The translations under genes were made by a program, and so were the position numbers. Positions 7,358 to 16,800 of a stretch of DNA of 37,304 nucleotides are shown piece after piece. The stretch is from a virus: the IMG/VR virus record IMGVR_UViG_3300044631_003111, positions 1-37,304 of that record. One strand, given 5' to 3'. How positions within the stretch are numbered: position 1 is the stretch's first letter; every line of letters starts with the position of its first letter. The notes below the pieces were generated by a model that was given only the letters and a program-made list of their open reading frames with translations, was not told where the DNA came from and ran no database searches.

Positions 7358-9433
7358 ATGCCTGACGACCAAACCATCATCGAAGGCGACGCCGGATTCC
7401 TCGGCATGGCCTCCCGCTTGAACCCGCTGCAACTCCAGCCGGGCATGGTCCAGTATGTCGAAAACATGCGGCTCGACCGAGGCGTCGCCCAAACCCGCAA
7501 AGGAGCCAAGCGCCTCGCCGAATCCATCGGCAACATTGGCGAAGCCGTCACCGTCCCCTTCCAGCTCGGCCCCGACAAAACTATCACCACCCTGACACGC
7601 GGCGGCACCGGCAACCTCACCGCCACCGCCACCCTCACCGCCCACGGCTACGCCACAGGCGACCGCATTAACATCCGAGGAGCTTCCCCCTCCCAGTTCA
7701 ACGGCGACTTCTTCATCACCGTCACCAACGCCAACACCTTCACCTACACCATGGCCGCAGATCCCGGCGCAAACGCCACCGGCACCCTCATCGCCAATAA
7801 AGGCCCCGTCATCCAATCCACCTACACCGGCGGCATCATCGGCGCAGGCATTTACTCCTCGCCCCGCCTCGACAATGCCAACGAATACATCGTTCTCGCC
7901 GGACCCAACGCCGCCTACCTCTGGCGCGAAGGCGCAAATCTCCAGACCATCTCCTACCCCGCCACCGATACCCTCGTCGCCGGAGACGACATCGAAATCA
8001 TCCAGGCATTCGACAAACTCTACATCCTCCGCACCCGCGAGGAACCCCTGATCCGCCTCACCTCGCTCACGCAATCCAGCGGCACCGCCACCGCCACCAC
8101 CCTCGGCACCCACACCTACCAGACCGGCGAGGTCGTCCGCATCAGCGGGGCAGGCGAGGCCGGATACCTCGCCGATTTCACCATCACCCGCCTTTCCTCC
8201 ACGCAATTCACCTTCAGCGTCCCCAGCGGCACCGCCACCCCGGCCACCGGCACACTCATCTCCCAGCGCGTCCAGCCCGCCCTCGTCTGGGACGGCATTC
8301 TGGCAAACAACTTCACCCGCGTCTCCCAAGGCACCCACCCGCTCGGCGAAACCTTCTCCCGCCTCCCCAGCACCAGCATCGCCACCTATTTCAACAACTC
8401 CCTCGTCATCGCCCGCAACCGCGACGAAGTGATGATTTCCGATGTGTTCGATGGCGACACCTTCGATCCCCTCGGCAAAGCCTTCCGGGCCAACTCCGGC
8501 AGCAACGACTACATCGTCGCCCTCCACCCCTATGCCGATGGCCAGGCCCTCGTCTTCTGCCGCAAGAGCATCTGGCTCGCCACTTGCGTCCTCGATACCG
8601 ACGGCGTCTCCATCGACTCCTTTAATTCCCGCCTCCAACTCCTCACCGACGAGATCGGCTGCTCCGCCAAGCGCAGCATCGCCACCGCAGGCGTCTTCGT
8701 CTTTTTCCTCAGCGACAACGGCGTCTATCGCCTCGACAACCAGTTCGACCTCAAACTTCGCGGCAACACCCAGACCCTTTCCGACCCCATCGCCGACCTC
8801 ATCTCCAGCATCAACGCCCCCGCAGCCCACTTGAGCAACGGCATCTATTTCGGCAACCGCTACTACCTCGCCGTCCCCCTCGGCACCAGCACCGCGCCGA
8901 ACGCCCTCTTCGCCTACAATATGCTCAACCAGCAGTGGGAAACCAAAGACACCTACGGCTTCCCCCTCGACCGCCTCCTCATCACCGACTACGGCACCCA
9001 GCGCCGCCTCTACGCCTCCACGATCAACGGATTCCTCTATTTGCTCGATGAGCAAGACAATGGCGAGGACGACACCGTTTCCAACCTCGGCACCACCACC
9101 GTTCAAGGAACCCTCCTCACCCGCCGTTACGGCTGGAGCAGCCTTAACGCCAAACGCCTCACCCGGTCCAAAGCCAGCATCGTCCTCCCCGCCGGAGCCG
9201 CCTGCTCCCTCGATGCCGTCACCACCGACTTCGACGCCGATTTCCAGATCGCCGCCCTCACCAACTCCACGGCCTCGCAAGAAGACTACACGCTCAAAGC
9301 CCCCCTCCGCTGCAAAGCCACCGCCCTCGACCTCCGCTACCGCACCACCGCCGGACGCCCCATCCTCCGCCAAATCTCCGCCGAAGCCGTCCGCAGCAAC
9401 TTAGACCCCACCGAGACCCGCACGCTCAATTAA
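7358..9433 (+). CDS. Large beta-rich tail/neck virion protein
   Basis: 691 residues. The N-terminus (LNPLQLQPGMVQYVENMRLD then RGVAQTRKGAKRL) matches the 'N..N.R...G....R.G' start of podovirus tail-accessory/stabilisation-type proteins (P22 gp10-like; tentative). Two copies of a ~70-residue domain are inserted, at about 76-148 and 232-304, each with the pattern 'hGY.tGd.v.I.GA...' and '...tFtf...' (TAHGYATGDRINIRGA; THTYQTGEVVRISGA). The remainder is repetitive beta structure of propeller style with many Trp and Tyr. It probably caps the portal or forms the tail tube. The start ATG lies 14 bases after the previous stop. Confidence 0.7.
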   Translation: MPDDQTIIEGDAGFLGMASRLNPLQLQPGMVQYVENMRLDRGVAQTRKGAKRLAESIGNIGEAVTVPFQLGPDKTITTLTRGGTGNLTATATLTAHGYATGDRINIRGASPSQFNGDFFITVTNANTFTYTMAADPGANATGTLIANKGPVIQSTYTGGIIGAGIYSSPRLDNANEYIVLAGPNAAYLWREGANLQTISYPATDTLVAGDDIEIIQAFDKLYILRTREEPLIRLTSLTQSSGTATATTLGTHTYQTGEVVRISGAGEAGYLADFTITRLSSTQFTFSVPSGTATPATGTLISQRVQPALVWDGILANNFTRVSQGTHPLGETFSRLPSTSIATYFNNSLVIARNRDEVMISDVFDGDTFDPLGKAFRANSGSNDYIVALHPYADGQALVFCRKSIWLATCVLDTDGVSIDSFNSRLQLLTDEIGCSAKRSIATAGVFVFFLSDNGVYRLDNQFDLKLRGNTQTLSDPIADLISSINAPAAHLSNGIYFGNRYYLAVPLGTSTAPNALFAYNMLNQQWETKDTYGFPLDRLLITDYGTQRRLYASTINGFLYLLDEQDNGEDDTVSNLGTTTVQGTLLTRRYGWSSLNAKRLTRSKASIVLPAGAACSLDAVTTDFDADFQIAALTNSTASQEDYTLKAPLRCKATALDLRYRTTAGRPILRQISAEAVRSNLDPTETRTLN

Positions 9434-9468
9434 CTGAAAACTGAACTCTGAAAACTGAAAACTAAAAA
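9432..9468 (+). repeat. AT-rich short-repeat spacer before the tail-collar gene
   Basis: The spacer consists of CTGAAAACT / CTGAACT words repeated four times, then an A-run up to the ATG at 9469. It resembles the spacer at 2154-2189 in length, periodicity and position before a tail gene. No Shine-Dalgarno sequence is present. It may act as an unstructured translation enhancer or as a homology block for fibre-gene exchange. Confidence 0.5.
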
Positions 9469-10128
9469 ATGGCTACCGTCACCCCAGGCTACACCTTTTC
9501 CAGCAACGAAGTCGTCACCCCCGCCAAACTCAACTCGGCAGCCGTGCCCACCGTAGTCGTCGCCAACGACGAAATCACCACCGTTAAAATCCTCGATGCC
9601 AATGTGACTTTAGCCAAACTCGCCGCCGCCGTCCAACAAGCACTCCTTCCCGCCGGAGCAGTCCAAGCCTTCGCTATGGCCTCCGCCCCGTCTGGATGGC
9701 TTATCGCAAACGGAGCCGCAGTAAGCCGCACCACCTACGCTGCACTCTTCAGTGCAATCGGCACAACTTACGGCACAGGCGACGGTAGCACGACTTTTGC
9801 CCTACCAGACCTGCGCGGATACTTTGTGCGCGGAAGTGGCACCAATAGCGACGGCACGGCGGCGGGGACATTTGGCGCGAAGCAGGCAGATGATAATAAG
9901 GCGCATACGCACACCGGAACAACGTCAACAACTGGAGCGCATACACACACCTACACCTTTAAGACAACGACCGGCGGATCATCGGCAGGTGGAGACCTCA
10001 ACAACATTGGTAACGGCACTTTTAATACCGGATCTGCCGGAAACCACAGTCACACATTTACAACGGATTCATCCGGCACCGAAACCCGCCCGAAAAACAT
10101 CGCCATGCTGTATTGCATCAAGTTCTAA
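9469..10128 (+). CDS. Phage tail collar domain protein
   Basis: 219 residues. Residues about 60-125 form a phage tail collar domain: PAGAVQAFAMASAPSGWLIA, then TTYAALFSAIGTTYGTGDGS and FALPDLRGYFVRG. Residues 140-205 contain repeated His-Thr-His clusters (AHTHTG, AHTHTY, NHSHTF), typical of collar proteins and possible metal sites in a trimeric needle or fibre. It ends in the usual RPKNIAMLYCIKF. The N-terminus (GYTFSSNEVVTPAKLN) is the usual attachment segment. The C-terminal half has lower GC than the N-terminal half, consistent with exchange of receptor-binding parts. Confidence 0.9.
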   Translation: MATVTPGYTFSSNEVVTPAKLNSAAVPTVVVANDEITTVKILDANVTLAKLAAAVQQALLPAGAVQAFAMASAPSGWLIANGAAVSRTTYAALFSAIGTTYGTGDGSTTFALPDLRGYFVRGSGTNSDGTAAGTFGAKQADDNKAHTHTGTTSTTGAHTHTYTFKTTTGGSSAGGDLNNIGNGTFNTGSAGNHSHTFTTDSSGTETRPKNIAMLYCIKF

Positions 10129-10131
10129 CCG

Positions 10132-10479
10132 ATGACCCCATGGCAACGCGCAAAAGAATGGTGGGACGAACACAGCACGCAAGACTTCTGGGAAGCCGTC
10201 GGGGAGCATCTCTCCGTAGGCTATGTCTGGAATTCTCCCGACTGCTTCATGCTCGCCAAAGCCACCCGCTGGAACCCGGAGGACGAATCCTTTGAACACG
10301 GCCCGCCCAACTGCTGGTTCGTCACCCTGGCCGCCACCGCTCCCGGCACACACCCCGTCCGCGAGTGCCTCCGCGTCGCCCCGCATCCACACCCCTTTGT
10401 CGCCTGGTGCCGCCGAGGCACCTTCGAGCCACATGTCTATCCAATGAAACAACTCACCAAAAAATTAGGAGGAAACTAA
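10132..10479 (+). CDS. Conserved-looking hypothetical phage protein
   Basis: 115 residues with many Trp, His, Pro and Cys. The N-terminal helix is KEWWDEHSTQDFWEAVG. The middle contains SPDCFMLAKATRW and PNCWFVTLAA. It has no membrane segment or signal peptide. It lies between the collar protein and the internal-virion-type genes. Small proteins of this style accompany virion genes in podoviruses, but I cannot name a function. Confidence 0.6.
   Translation: MTPWQRAKEWWDEHSTQDFWEAVGEHLSVGYVWNSPDCFMLAKATRWNPEDESFEHGPPNCWFVTLAATAPGTHPVRECLRVAPHPHPFVAWCRRGTFEPHVYPMKQLTKKLGGN
10467..10472 (+). promoter_or_regulatory. Strong Shine-Dalgarno site
   Basis: A consensus AGGAGG lies eight bases before the ATG at 10481. 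Most other genes here rely on overlapping start/stop codons or weak purine tracts. This site implies high translation of the following virion protein and supports its start choice. Confidence 0.75.
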
Positions 10480-10480
10480 T

Positions 10481-11317
10481 ATGGGAGGATCACCCAAAGC
10501 CCCACCGCCACAGCCCGTCCCCGCAGCCCCCGCGCCCATCGACTACGACAAGATGGCCGAAGCGTCCATCCGCGTCGCCAAAGCCCAGACCGCCGAAGAG
10601 GAGGCCGCCATCAAGCGCCTGTATCCCGAATACATCAAGATGCAGTTCGGCACCGCCGACCAGCTCGCCGGGAAACTTGACAACCAATACCTCGCCCGCA
10701 CCCGCGATGTCGTTAGTCAGGAACTCGATGCCGCCAGCGCCCCAAACGCCATCGAAGCCCGCATCCAAGCCGATGCCGAACGCGAACTCGCCCTCGGCCG
10801 CTCCCTCACCCCCGAGCAAGAGCGCATGGCCCAGCAAGCCGCCCGCTCTGGAATGGCCGCCCGGGGCCTCGGAGTCGGCAACGCCGCCCTCGCCGCCGAA
10901 GTCCTCAACCGCGACGCCTTCGCCACCGCCCGCGAGCAAGACCGCCGCAACTTCGCACTCGCCGCCAACACGCTCGACCAAGCCCGCCGCCAACGCCGCG
11001 TCGGCCTCGCCGGAGCCTATCAGGAACTCGACCCCTTCCGCCAATCCATCGGCCCTGCCTTTGGCCTCGGCACCAGCACCCTCGCCAACACCACCGGCCA
11101 AGTCAGCAACATCTTCGGCAACTCCCTGCAACAAAGCGGCAATGTCGCCAGCTTCAACACCAACATGCTCGAAACCCGCCGCAACACCATCCTCAACAAT
11201 AACGCCGCCATCCAAGCGGCCTCCATGCAAGCCGGTGCCGCTGGCCAAGCAGGGATGATGGGCATGGTGGGCGGTATCGGCGGCGGGGCTCTTATGGGAG
11301 TCGGATTGGCAATTTAA
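10481..11317 (+). CDS. Internal virion / DNA-ejection type protein
   Basis: 278 residues. The N-terminus is Pro-rich (PKAPPPQPVPAAPAP). Residues 25-210 are mostly helical and rich in Ala, Gln, Arg and Glu. The C-terminus (about 245-278) is a Gly/Met/Ala hydrophobic stretch (GMMGMVGGIGGGALMGVGLA). This layout resembles podovirus internal-virion or DNA-transfer proteins (P22 gp7/T7 gp14-like in style) that leave the capsid and form a conduit across the envelope. The excellent ribosome site fits a multi-copy virion component. The stop overlaps the next start (TAATG). Assignment rests on composition and position. Confidence 0.65.
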   Translation: MGGSPKAPPPQPVPAAPAPIDYDKMAEASIRVAKAQTAEEEAAIKRLYPEYIKMQFGTADQLAGKLDNQYLARTRDVVSQELDAASAPNAIEARIQADAERELALGRSLTPEQERMAQQAARSGMAARGLGVGNAALAAEVLNRDAFATAREQDRRNFALAANTLDQARRQRRVGLAGAYQELDPFRQSIGPAFGLGTSTLANTTGQVSNIFGNSLQQSGNVASFNTNMLETRRNTILNNNAAIQAASMQAGAAGQAGMMGMVGGIGGGALMGVGLAI

Positions 11318-12420
11318 TGAACCAGCACTTGCAAGCACTCGTCGATCAAACCCTCTACCGCGCCGAGCATTGGCTGCGGGAGTTTCGTAATCCTGTCGTC
11401 CTCTGGAGCGGAGGTAAAGACAGCACCGCCATGCTGCATTTGCTCATCTTCAAGCTCGGGGTAAATCTTCCCTGCATCCAGTGGCGCGAGCCTCGTTTCC
11501 GCCACCGCTACGCCCACAGCGACCTCCTCGCCCGCGAGTGGGACTTGACCCTCTACGACTACGCCCCCGGGCGCATCGCCATCCAGGATGGGTATGACAT
11601 CGAAACCGGCGCACCCCGTTTCGACTTCCTTAAATACTACCAGTGGGGACACCACTCAGCCCTCATACTGAGCCTCGGCACCGAAGCTCCCACCGCGCAG
11701 GAAGTGTCCGAGGGCCGCTACCTATGCGGCCTCGCCGATGTCCTCCAGCGCCCCACCGGCACCTTCCATTGGCCGTGGGATTCCTGCTTTCACGGCCAGA
11801 AATCCGCCGATGTCGATCTCATCAAAGGAGCCGTCCCACTCATGCAGGATGTCCGCCGCACTCCAGACTCGCCCACCCAGCTTTACCCAATGCGGTATTG
11901 GACCGACGACGACATCTTCAACTACCTCGAATCCGAAGGCGTCCCGATGGACCCCACCCGCTACGACCGCTCCACCGGCAAATGGGGCCACAAGCAGGAC
12001 AAATCCCACAACGCCGACTACTACCCCATATGCTGGAACTGCGTGAACCGCCACCTGAGCAGCCCTGTCCATTGCCCGAAACTACAAAGCCAGGTCAACA
12101 ACATCGCCCACCTTGCCCCATACGAGGACAACGCGATCCCCGAGCAGGGCTTCCGCCACAACTGGAACAATACGACTGTCAACGGTGTGGCGCATGTTGC
12201 AGCCACAAATGGTCATGGCCCGTCCTCCGGCGAGACCGCTCCGACGCCACCGGAATCCCTGCCGAATACCTCCGCACCGACTATCCGTTGCTCAAAACCT
12301 CACCCTGCGGACGCTGCATCGCCCTCCGGGGCGAGGTCGGCCGAAGAGTCTCCTGCTCAATCTACGAATCACGCCCGCATGCCTGCCGGGCATTCCAGCC
12401 AGGCAGTCCACTCTGCATAG
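11317..12420 (+). CDS. PAPS-reductase-like (PP-loop) protein
   Basis: 367 residues in this frame. The PP-loop motif WSGGKDSTAML (Ser31-Ser36) marks the adenine-nucleotide alpha-hydrolase superfamily containing CysH, CysD, DndC and tRNA thiolases. The motif PMRYWTDDDIFNYLESEGVP fits the PAPS-reductase family. A Cys-rich stretch, CWNCVNRHLSSPVHC, may bind metal or an Fe-S cluster; the classic CysH ECGLH tail is absent. Possible roles are sulfur metabolism, DNA phosphorothioation or RNA thiolation. From about 12,165 on, the protein turns low-complexity because another frame encodes a YkgJ-like domain there, so the natural end or a frameshift needs checking. It lies among ejection-protein genes. 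Confidence 0.8.
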   Translation: MNQHLQALVDQTLYRAEHWLREFRNPVVLWSGGKDSTAMLHLLIFKLGVNLPCIQWREPRFRHRYAHSDLLAREWDLTLYDYAPGRIAIQDGYDIETGAPRFDFLKYYQWGHHSALILSLGTEAPTAQEVSEGRYLCGLADVLQRPTGTFHWPWDSCFHGQKSADVDLIKGAVPLMQDVRRTPDSPTQLYPMRYWTDDDIFNYLESEGVPMDPTRYDRSTGKWGHKQDKSHNADYYPICWNCVNRHLSSPVHCPKLQSQVNNIAHLAPYEDNAIPEQGFRHNWNNTTVNGVAHVAATNGHGPSSGETAPTPPESLPNTSAPTIRCSKPHPADAASPSGARSAEESPAQSTNHARMPAGHSSQAVHSA

Positions 12421-12455
12421 AAGCCCGCAAAACCAAAAACCTCCAACCCACCTAA
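12162..12455 (+). CDS. YkgJ-like cysteine-rich (Zn/Fe-chelating) protein, start uncertain
   Basis: About 97 residues in the -1 frame relative to the PAPS-reductase-like gene. The pattern is the YkgJ family: CQRCGACCSHKWSWP, then GIPAEYL, then CGRCIALRGEVGRRVSC, SIYESRPHACRAF and SPLC. Eight or more conserved Cys should bind metal or a cluster. No ATG, GTG or TTG precedes the first conserved Cys closely. A CTG at 12162 gives LEQYDCQRCGACC, where an ATG would be expected. Either a rare CTG start, a mutated start, or a -1 frameshift from the upstream gene produces it. The frame is conserved in pattern although the overlap exceeds 250 bases, so this domain is real. Confidence 0.7.
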   Translation: MEQYDCQRCGACCSHKWSWPVLRRDRSDATGIPAEYLRTDYPLLKTSPCGRCIALRGEVGRRVSCSIYESRPHACRAFQPGSPLCIEARKTKNLQPT

Positions 12456-12460
12456 AAACC

Positions 12461-12982
12461 ATGTTCGCATACAACCCACAAGTCACCGACCGCTCCGGCG
12501 AATTCATCGCTCAAGGCATGTCCAACGCCGCCCAAATCAACTCCCAATCCATGCAGCAAATGGGCCAAGACATCGGAGGCGCCATTTCCTCCCTCGGCGC
12601 CATGTATGCCCAAAATAAAATGCAAGCCGCAGGCGGCAAGGCATTCAAAGACTTCATGGGCATGGCCGGCCCATCCATGGGCATTAAAGACGAGCAACTT
12701 AAATTATTCAAAAGCATGAACGACAGTGATGCCTACCAGATGAGCCAAATGTTCATGCCCATCGCCCCGTCCATGATCTCCGCCACCGGCCTCGGCAACT
12801 ACAACAACCGCCTCGCCCTCGCCAACCAGCAAGCCGCCAACCAAGCCGCCGCCCGCCAGCCCGCCGCCAATCAAGTTCCATTGGGTGCCCAGGCTCCCGC
12901 CGCTACCGCCAATCCCGAAACATTACCCGCACCCGCCTTTATCGACCCAAGCGTCAAAACCCGCAGCCTTTTAAAACGATAA
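12461..12982 (+). CDS. Putative internal virion protein
   Basis: 173 residues, rich in Gln, Ala, Asn and Met. The N-terminus (DRSGEFIAQGMSNAAQINSQ) and the Gly/Met-rich part (ISSLGAMYAQNKMQAAG, DFMGMAGPSMGIKD) look like helical ejection-type proteins. The C-terminus is Ala/Pro-rich (NQQAANQAAARQPAANQ). No enzymatic residues are seen. It sits between the PAPS/YkgJ pair and another helical virion protein, so a role in the ejected protein complex is likely but inferred. Confidence 0.6.
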   Translation: MFAYNPQVTDRSGEFIAQGMSNAAQINSQSMQQMGQDIGGAISSLGAMYAQNKMQAAGGKAFKDFMGMAGPSMGIKDEQLKLFKSMNDSDAYQMSQMFMPIAPSMISATGLGNYNNRLALANQQAANQAAARQPAANQVPLGAQAPAATANPETLPAPAFIDPSVKTRSLLKR

Positions 12983-12986
12983 TCCC

Positions 12987-13832
12987 ATGTTCCCAATTTT
13001 CGCCAACGCCTTCCAAGCCGCGGATCCAGCATTGCCAGAGGAAACTCCGGCAGCCGAAGACCTCGCCGCTTTCTCCAGTCCTGTAGATGAGATGGCACCC
13101 GCGCCGCTTATCCCGCAGCAAACCTCCAAAGGCGTGTCCTTCGATTGGTCCGTCCTCCGCGCCCAGTCCCAAGAGGAATACGACGCCAAACCCCCGGAAC
13201 TCCAGCAGCTCATCCACGAAATCCGCGAACTCGGCACGCTCCCTTCACAAGAATGGGCCGCCAACCGCGTGATCGAAATCCAAAAAGACCTCGCCGCCCG
13301 CAACTCCCCGCAAGCCCAAGCCGAAGCCGCAAAGGCCCAGATGGACCTCGCCGCAGCCCAAGCCGAAGCCCGGTCCAAAGCCAACGAATCAGCCGCGGCC
13401 CGCACCCGCATCTCCAGCGCCATCGAGTCCATCAACAAACTCGAGCCCGACCTCGACAATCTCGTCGGCCCGCTCGCTCCTGCGGCACAAGTCAGAGACA
13501 AATTCTTCAACCCCGAAGTTTACGCCAAACGCTTCGAACTCGCGAACACCACCAAAAACGATGTCCTCGACGCCGCGAAGTATGTGAAGCCACTCACCAA
13601 CGACGAGCGCAAATTCCTCGAGGACATGTTCCCGAAAATCGACGACCCGGCCCCCGTCTGGCGCAACTACTTCGAACGGTCCCGCCGCATGCTCTCCGCC
13701 GGCCTCGGCGACTCCGCACCCGCTCCCCAGGCCGCCCAGCAGGCCGCTCCCTCACTCCCCGCCGAACGCATCATCCGCGGCCAACTCTGGAAACTAAATC
13801 CCCAAACCGGAAAATATGCTCCAGCTCAATAG
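12987..13832 (+). CDS. Coiled-coil virion-type protein
   Basis: 281 residues. Residues 85-160 form a long helical or coiled-coil region (AARNSPQAQAEAAKAQMDLA, AAQAEARSKANES). The C-terminus is Ala/Pro-rich and ends with QLWKLNPQTGKYAPAQ. The 3' end overlaps the next, very large gene by 17 bases. The protein probably belongs to the same internal or ejected assembly as its neighbours. No catalytic motif is visible and no family is recognised. Confidence 0.6.
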   Translation: MFPIFANAFQAADPALPEETPAAEDLAAFSSPVDEMAPAPLIPQQTSKGVSFDWSVLRAQSQEEYDAKPPELQQLIHEIRELGTLPSQEWAANRVIEIQKDLAARNSPQAQAEAAKAQMDLAAAQAEARSKANESAAARTRISSAIESINKLEPDLDNLVGPLAPAAQVRDKFFNPEVYAKRFELANTTKNDVLDAAKYVKPLTNDERKFLEDMFPKIDDPAPVWRNYFERSRRMLSAGLGDSAPAPQAAQQAAPSLPAERIIRGQLWKLNPQTGKYAPAQ

Positions 13833-16800
13833 GGAATTATCTCCCGAAGAACTCGACGCTATGGAGGCGCAGGATGCCGCGGCACCTTCATCGCCTGCCC
13901 AGCCGCCCGCCACGCCGCTCGCCATGGGGCCCATCGCGCAGCTCGACCCCGCCCGCGAATACACCGCCGAGGAGCTTGATCTCTACGAAGAGGCAAATTC
14001 CTTCACCCCCGACGAACTGGATCAAAAGCTCGTCGCTTCTGTCCTTGACGACCCCACCTACATCCCCTCCCGCGACGAATACTTCCAAGCCAAGGACGCC
14101 AAAGCCCGCCTCAAATCTGAAGGAAAACTCCCGGGCCTCCTTGATTATGCCGCCACCGGCGCCGGCGCATTCATCCAGACACTCGGCGACATGGCGACCG
14201 AGATCGTTGACGATCCCGGCGATTTCCTCGCCCGCGGACCCGCCACAGGCGAAGCGATAAAAAGAAAATCCTGGCGTGGAACCAACGACTTTGCGCGGTG
14301 GTTCCGCCAGCTCAATGCCACAAACCCTGTCGGCCGTTACGAGGACACCGGAGAATTTGTCTACGACCAGGTCGGCTCGGATGTCGTGCCATTGGCAGAC
14401 CATCAAATGAGGGCGCTCGAGCAAGGCCGAAAAATCCGTCCCGTCAACGAAGAGGATGTTAAGGATGCCGAATACGAGCGTTTCATCTTTGAGCGGTCCC
14501 GGCAGAAGGAACTTGAAGAATGGGTCGCCGGCGTGAGCGAACGCACACACCCGCTCACCCGCCTGTTTAGTGAGCGCGACCAGCAGGAGCAACCGATGCA
14601 GGCCACCTCGGATATTTTGGGCGGCGTGTTGGAACCTACCAATGCCCTCACCATGGCCATCCCGTTTGGCGCAGGCGCGAAATCCATTGGCTTCTCCCGT
14701 GTGGCTAAAGATTATGGATCCCGCACCGCCCGCGTCCTTGAACGCTCCGCAGGCGCCGGCGCCGATGCCATGGAAGCCGGCGCTTCCCGCCTCCAATCCA
14801 TCATCGAAAAAGGCACCCGCCTCTCACCAGAGAACCAAACCAAGATTGCCAAGTGGTCCGCAGCGGGCGGTGTCGGCGGTGCCGTATTCGGCATGGACAC
14901 TGACATCCCTGTCCTTTCTCAAGCGCAGGACGCCGCCAAATTCCTCGGCGGTGCCTACATTGCCTACAAAGGCGGCGTTGGCACACTCCGCACCGTCCAG
15001 AAAGTCGCAGGCCCCACCAGCGTCGCCCTCCGCATCGCCGCCGATCCCGCTGATGGCCTCGACGCCGTCGCTCAGGCATCAGTCGCCACCAAGCTCAACG
15101 CCTTCCCAGAACTCTCTCCCGTCCGCGAGGTCCTCGAAAATCCCACCCGCTTCCGGGCCATTGAGAGCACACCGGCCCGCATTGCTGCCGATCCCCGTTT
15201 CGGCCCGCAAACCCGCGCCATCGCTGACTCCCTCGCCAATCCCGCCATCGTCCAAGGCGTGCGCGGAGCCTCTGCTGTAGCCGGTGGAGCCATCAAAGGC
15301 GCCGCCGCCAACGCCCCCTTCGTCGCCCTCGCCCTCAATGCCGAAGAGGAACAAGCCGCCGGCAACATGCTCGGCATGGGAGCCGCATTCGGTGCCGCAG
15401 GCGGAGCCGCCAGCCGCTTCACCGGCCTCAAACAACGCCGCGCCGAAGCCCGCTCCTCCGACATCGCCCGCATGCTCATCGATGTCGAACTCGCCGGCGG
15501 AGATGTCGGCAAATTCGCCCAGACCTACTCCCCCCAGCAGCTCGGCGACCTCGCCTCTATGCAAGGCTTCTTCCGCGACAAGGTGGAATTTGTCCCGCTC
15601 AACAAAACCGACTTCGACCTCAACACCAAAGCCCTCGGCGGAACCGGAGCCGCCGGCCTCCATGTCCAAGCCGCCCCCGGCGAAAAAGCCCGCATCTTCA
15701 TCAACCTCGACGCCAAACGCGAAGGCATCGTTCCCCACGAACTCGGCCACGCCCTCATCAAGTCCGGCGCCCTCGGCGGCATGCAGGCCGACTCCATCCG
15801 CGCCTTCACCACCCGCCGCTACACCCAAGCCGGAGTCGAAGCCCGCGCCCGCGAATACGCCACCACACTCATCCAGAACGAAAACGCCGCCAAGTTCCCC
15901 GGGCAAAACCTCGCCATCTCCCAAGACGCCATCCAAGCCAAGATGGACGAACTCGGCCAATCCGGCCTCCTCCGCGGCGACACCGACCCCCTCGACTGGG
16001 CCCGCGACGAAATCTTCGCCGAAGACTTCCGCCAAGCCAGCCAATCCATGGACTTCGCCGCCATCCGCCGCAACCTCCCCGCCGAAGGCTCCTGGCTCGG
16101 CAGCATGGAAGGCATCCTCGGCGCCCAGGCAAACGCCCTCTCCATATCCGGCGTCCGCATCGACCCCGTCACCGGCCAGCCCGACCCCCTCTTCAAAACC
16201 AACCCCATTCTCGACACCGACCCAGTTCTCAAAAAACAAGTCGGCCAGTATCTGAACAACTACCGGCAGTGGATCAACCACCCCGATCAAACCAAAGCCC
16301 GCGGCGTCCGGGTCGCACCCGCCGCCCGCCCGCAAGACCTCGTCAACAACCCCCTCGTCACCTTCCACGATTACGGCGGCGGCGTCCTCGCCAACGAATT
16401 CGCCCGCATCGATCCCGCCACCGGCCAAGCCATCCTCCGCGACCAACGCGACATCAACGCCGAGACCGCCAAACGCCAGCAGCAGGTAAAAGCCCTCGTC
16501 GGCTCCAAACTCCTCCCCGCCACAGACCCCAACCTCGGCCCCAAAAAAACCGCCGATGGCCGGGTCACCGTCCGCGGCCGCACACTCCCCCAGCAATTCG
16601 ACTTCCTCAACGGCTTCGCACAGCACCAGCGCACCTTCGCCCGCCAGCTCGAGACCGCCGCAGCCAATGGCGAATCCCTCATGGTCCGCTACCACAGCAT
16701 CGGCACCGGCGACTCCGGCAGCTTCCGCGTCCGCAACCTCGGCAACCTCGAAGCCATCACCCGCGAAGTCATCCCCTGGGGTTGGGAACTGACATCCAAA

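Noticed and set aside
7346-9373. 675-codon minus-strand frame opposite the large tail protein
   Set aside because: Its sequence is almost pure Gly, Glu, Asp and Val, typical of the antisense of GC-rich coding DNA. The plus-strand protein has recognisable domains.
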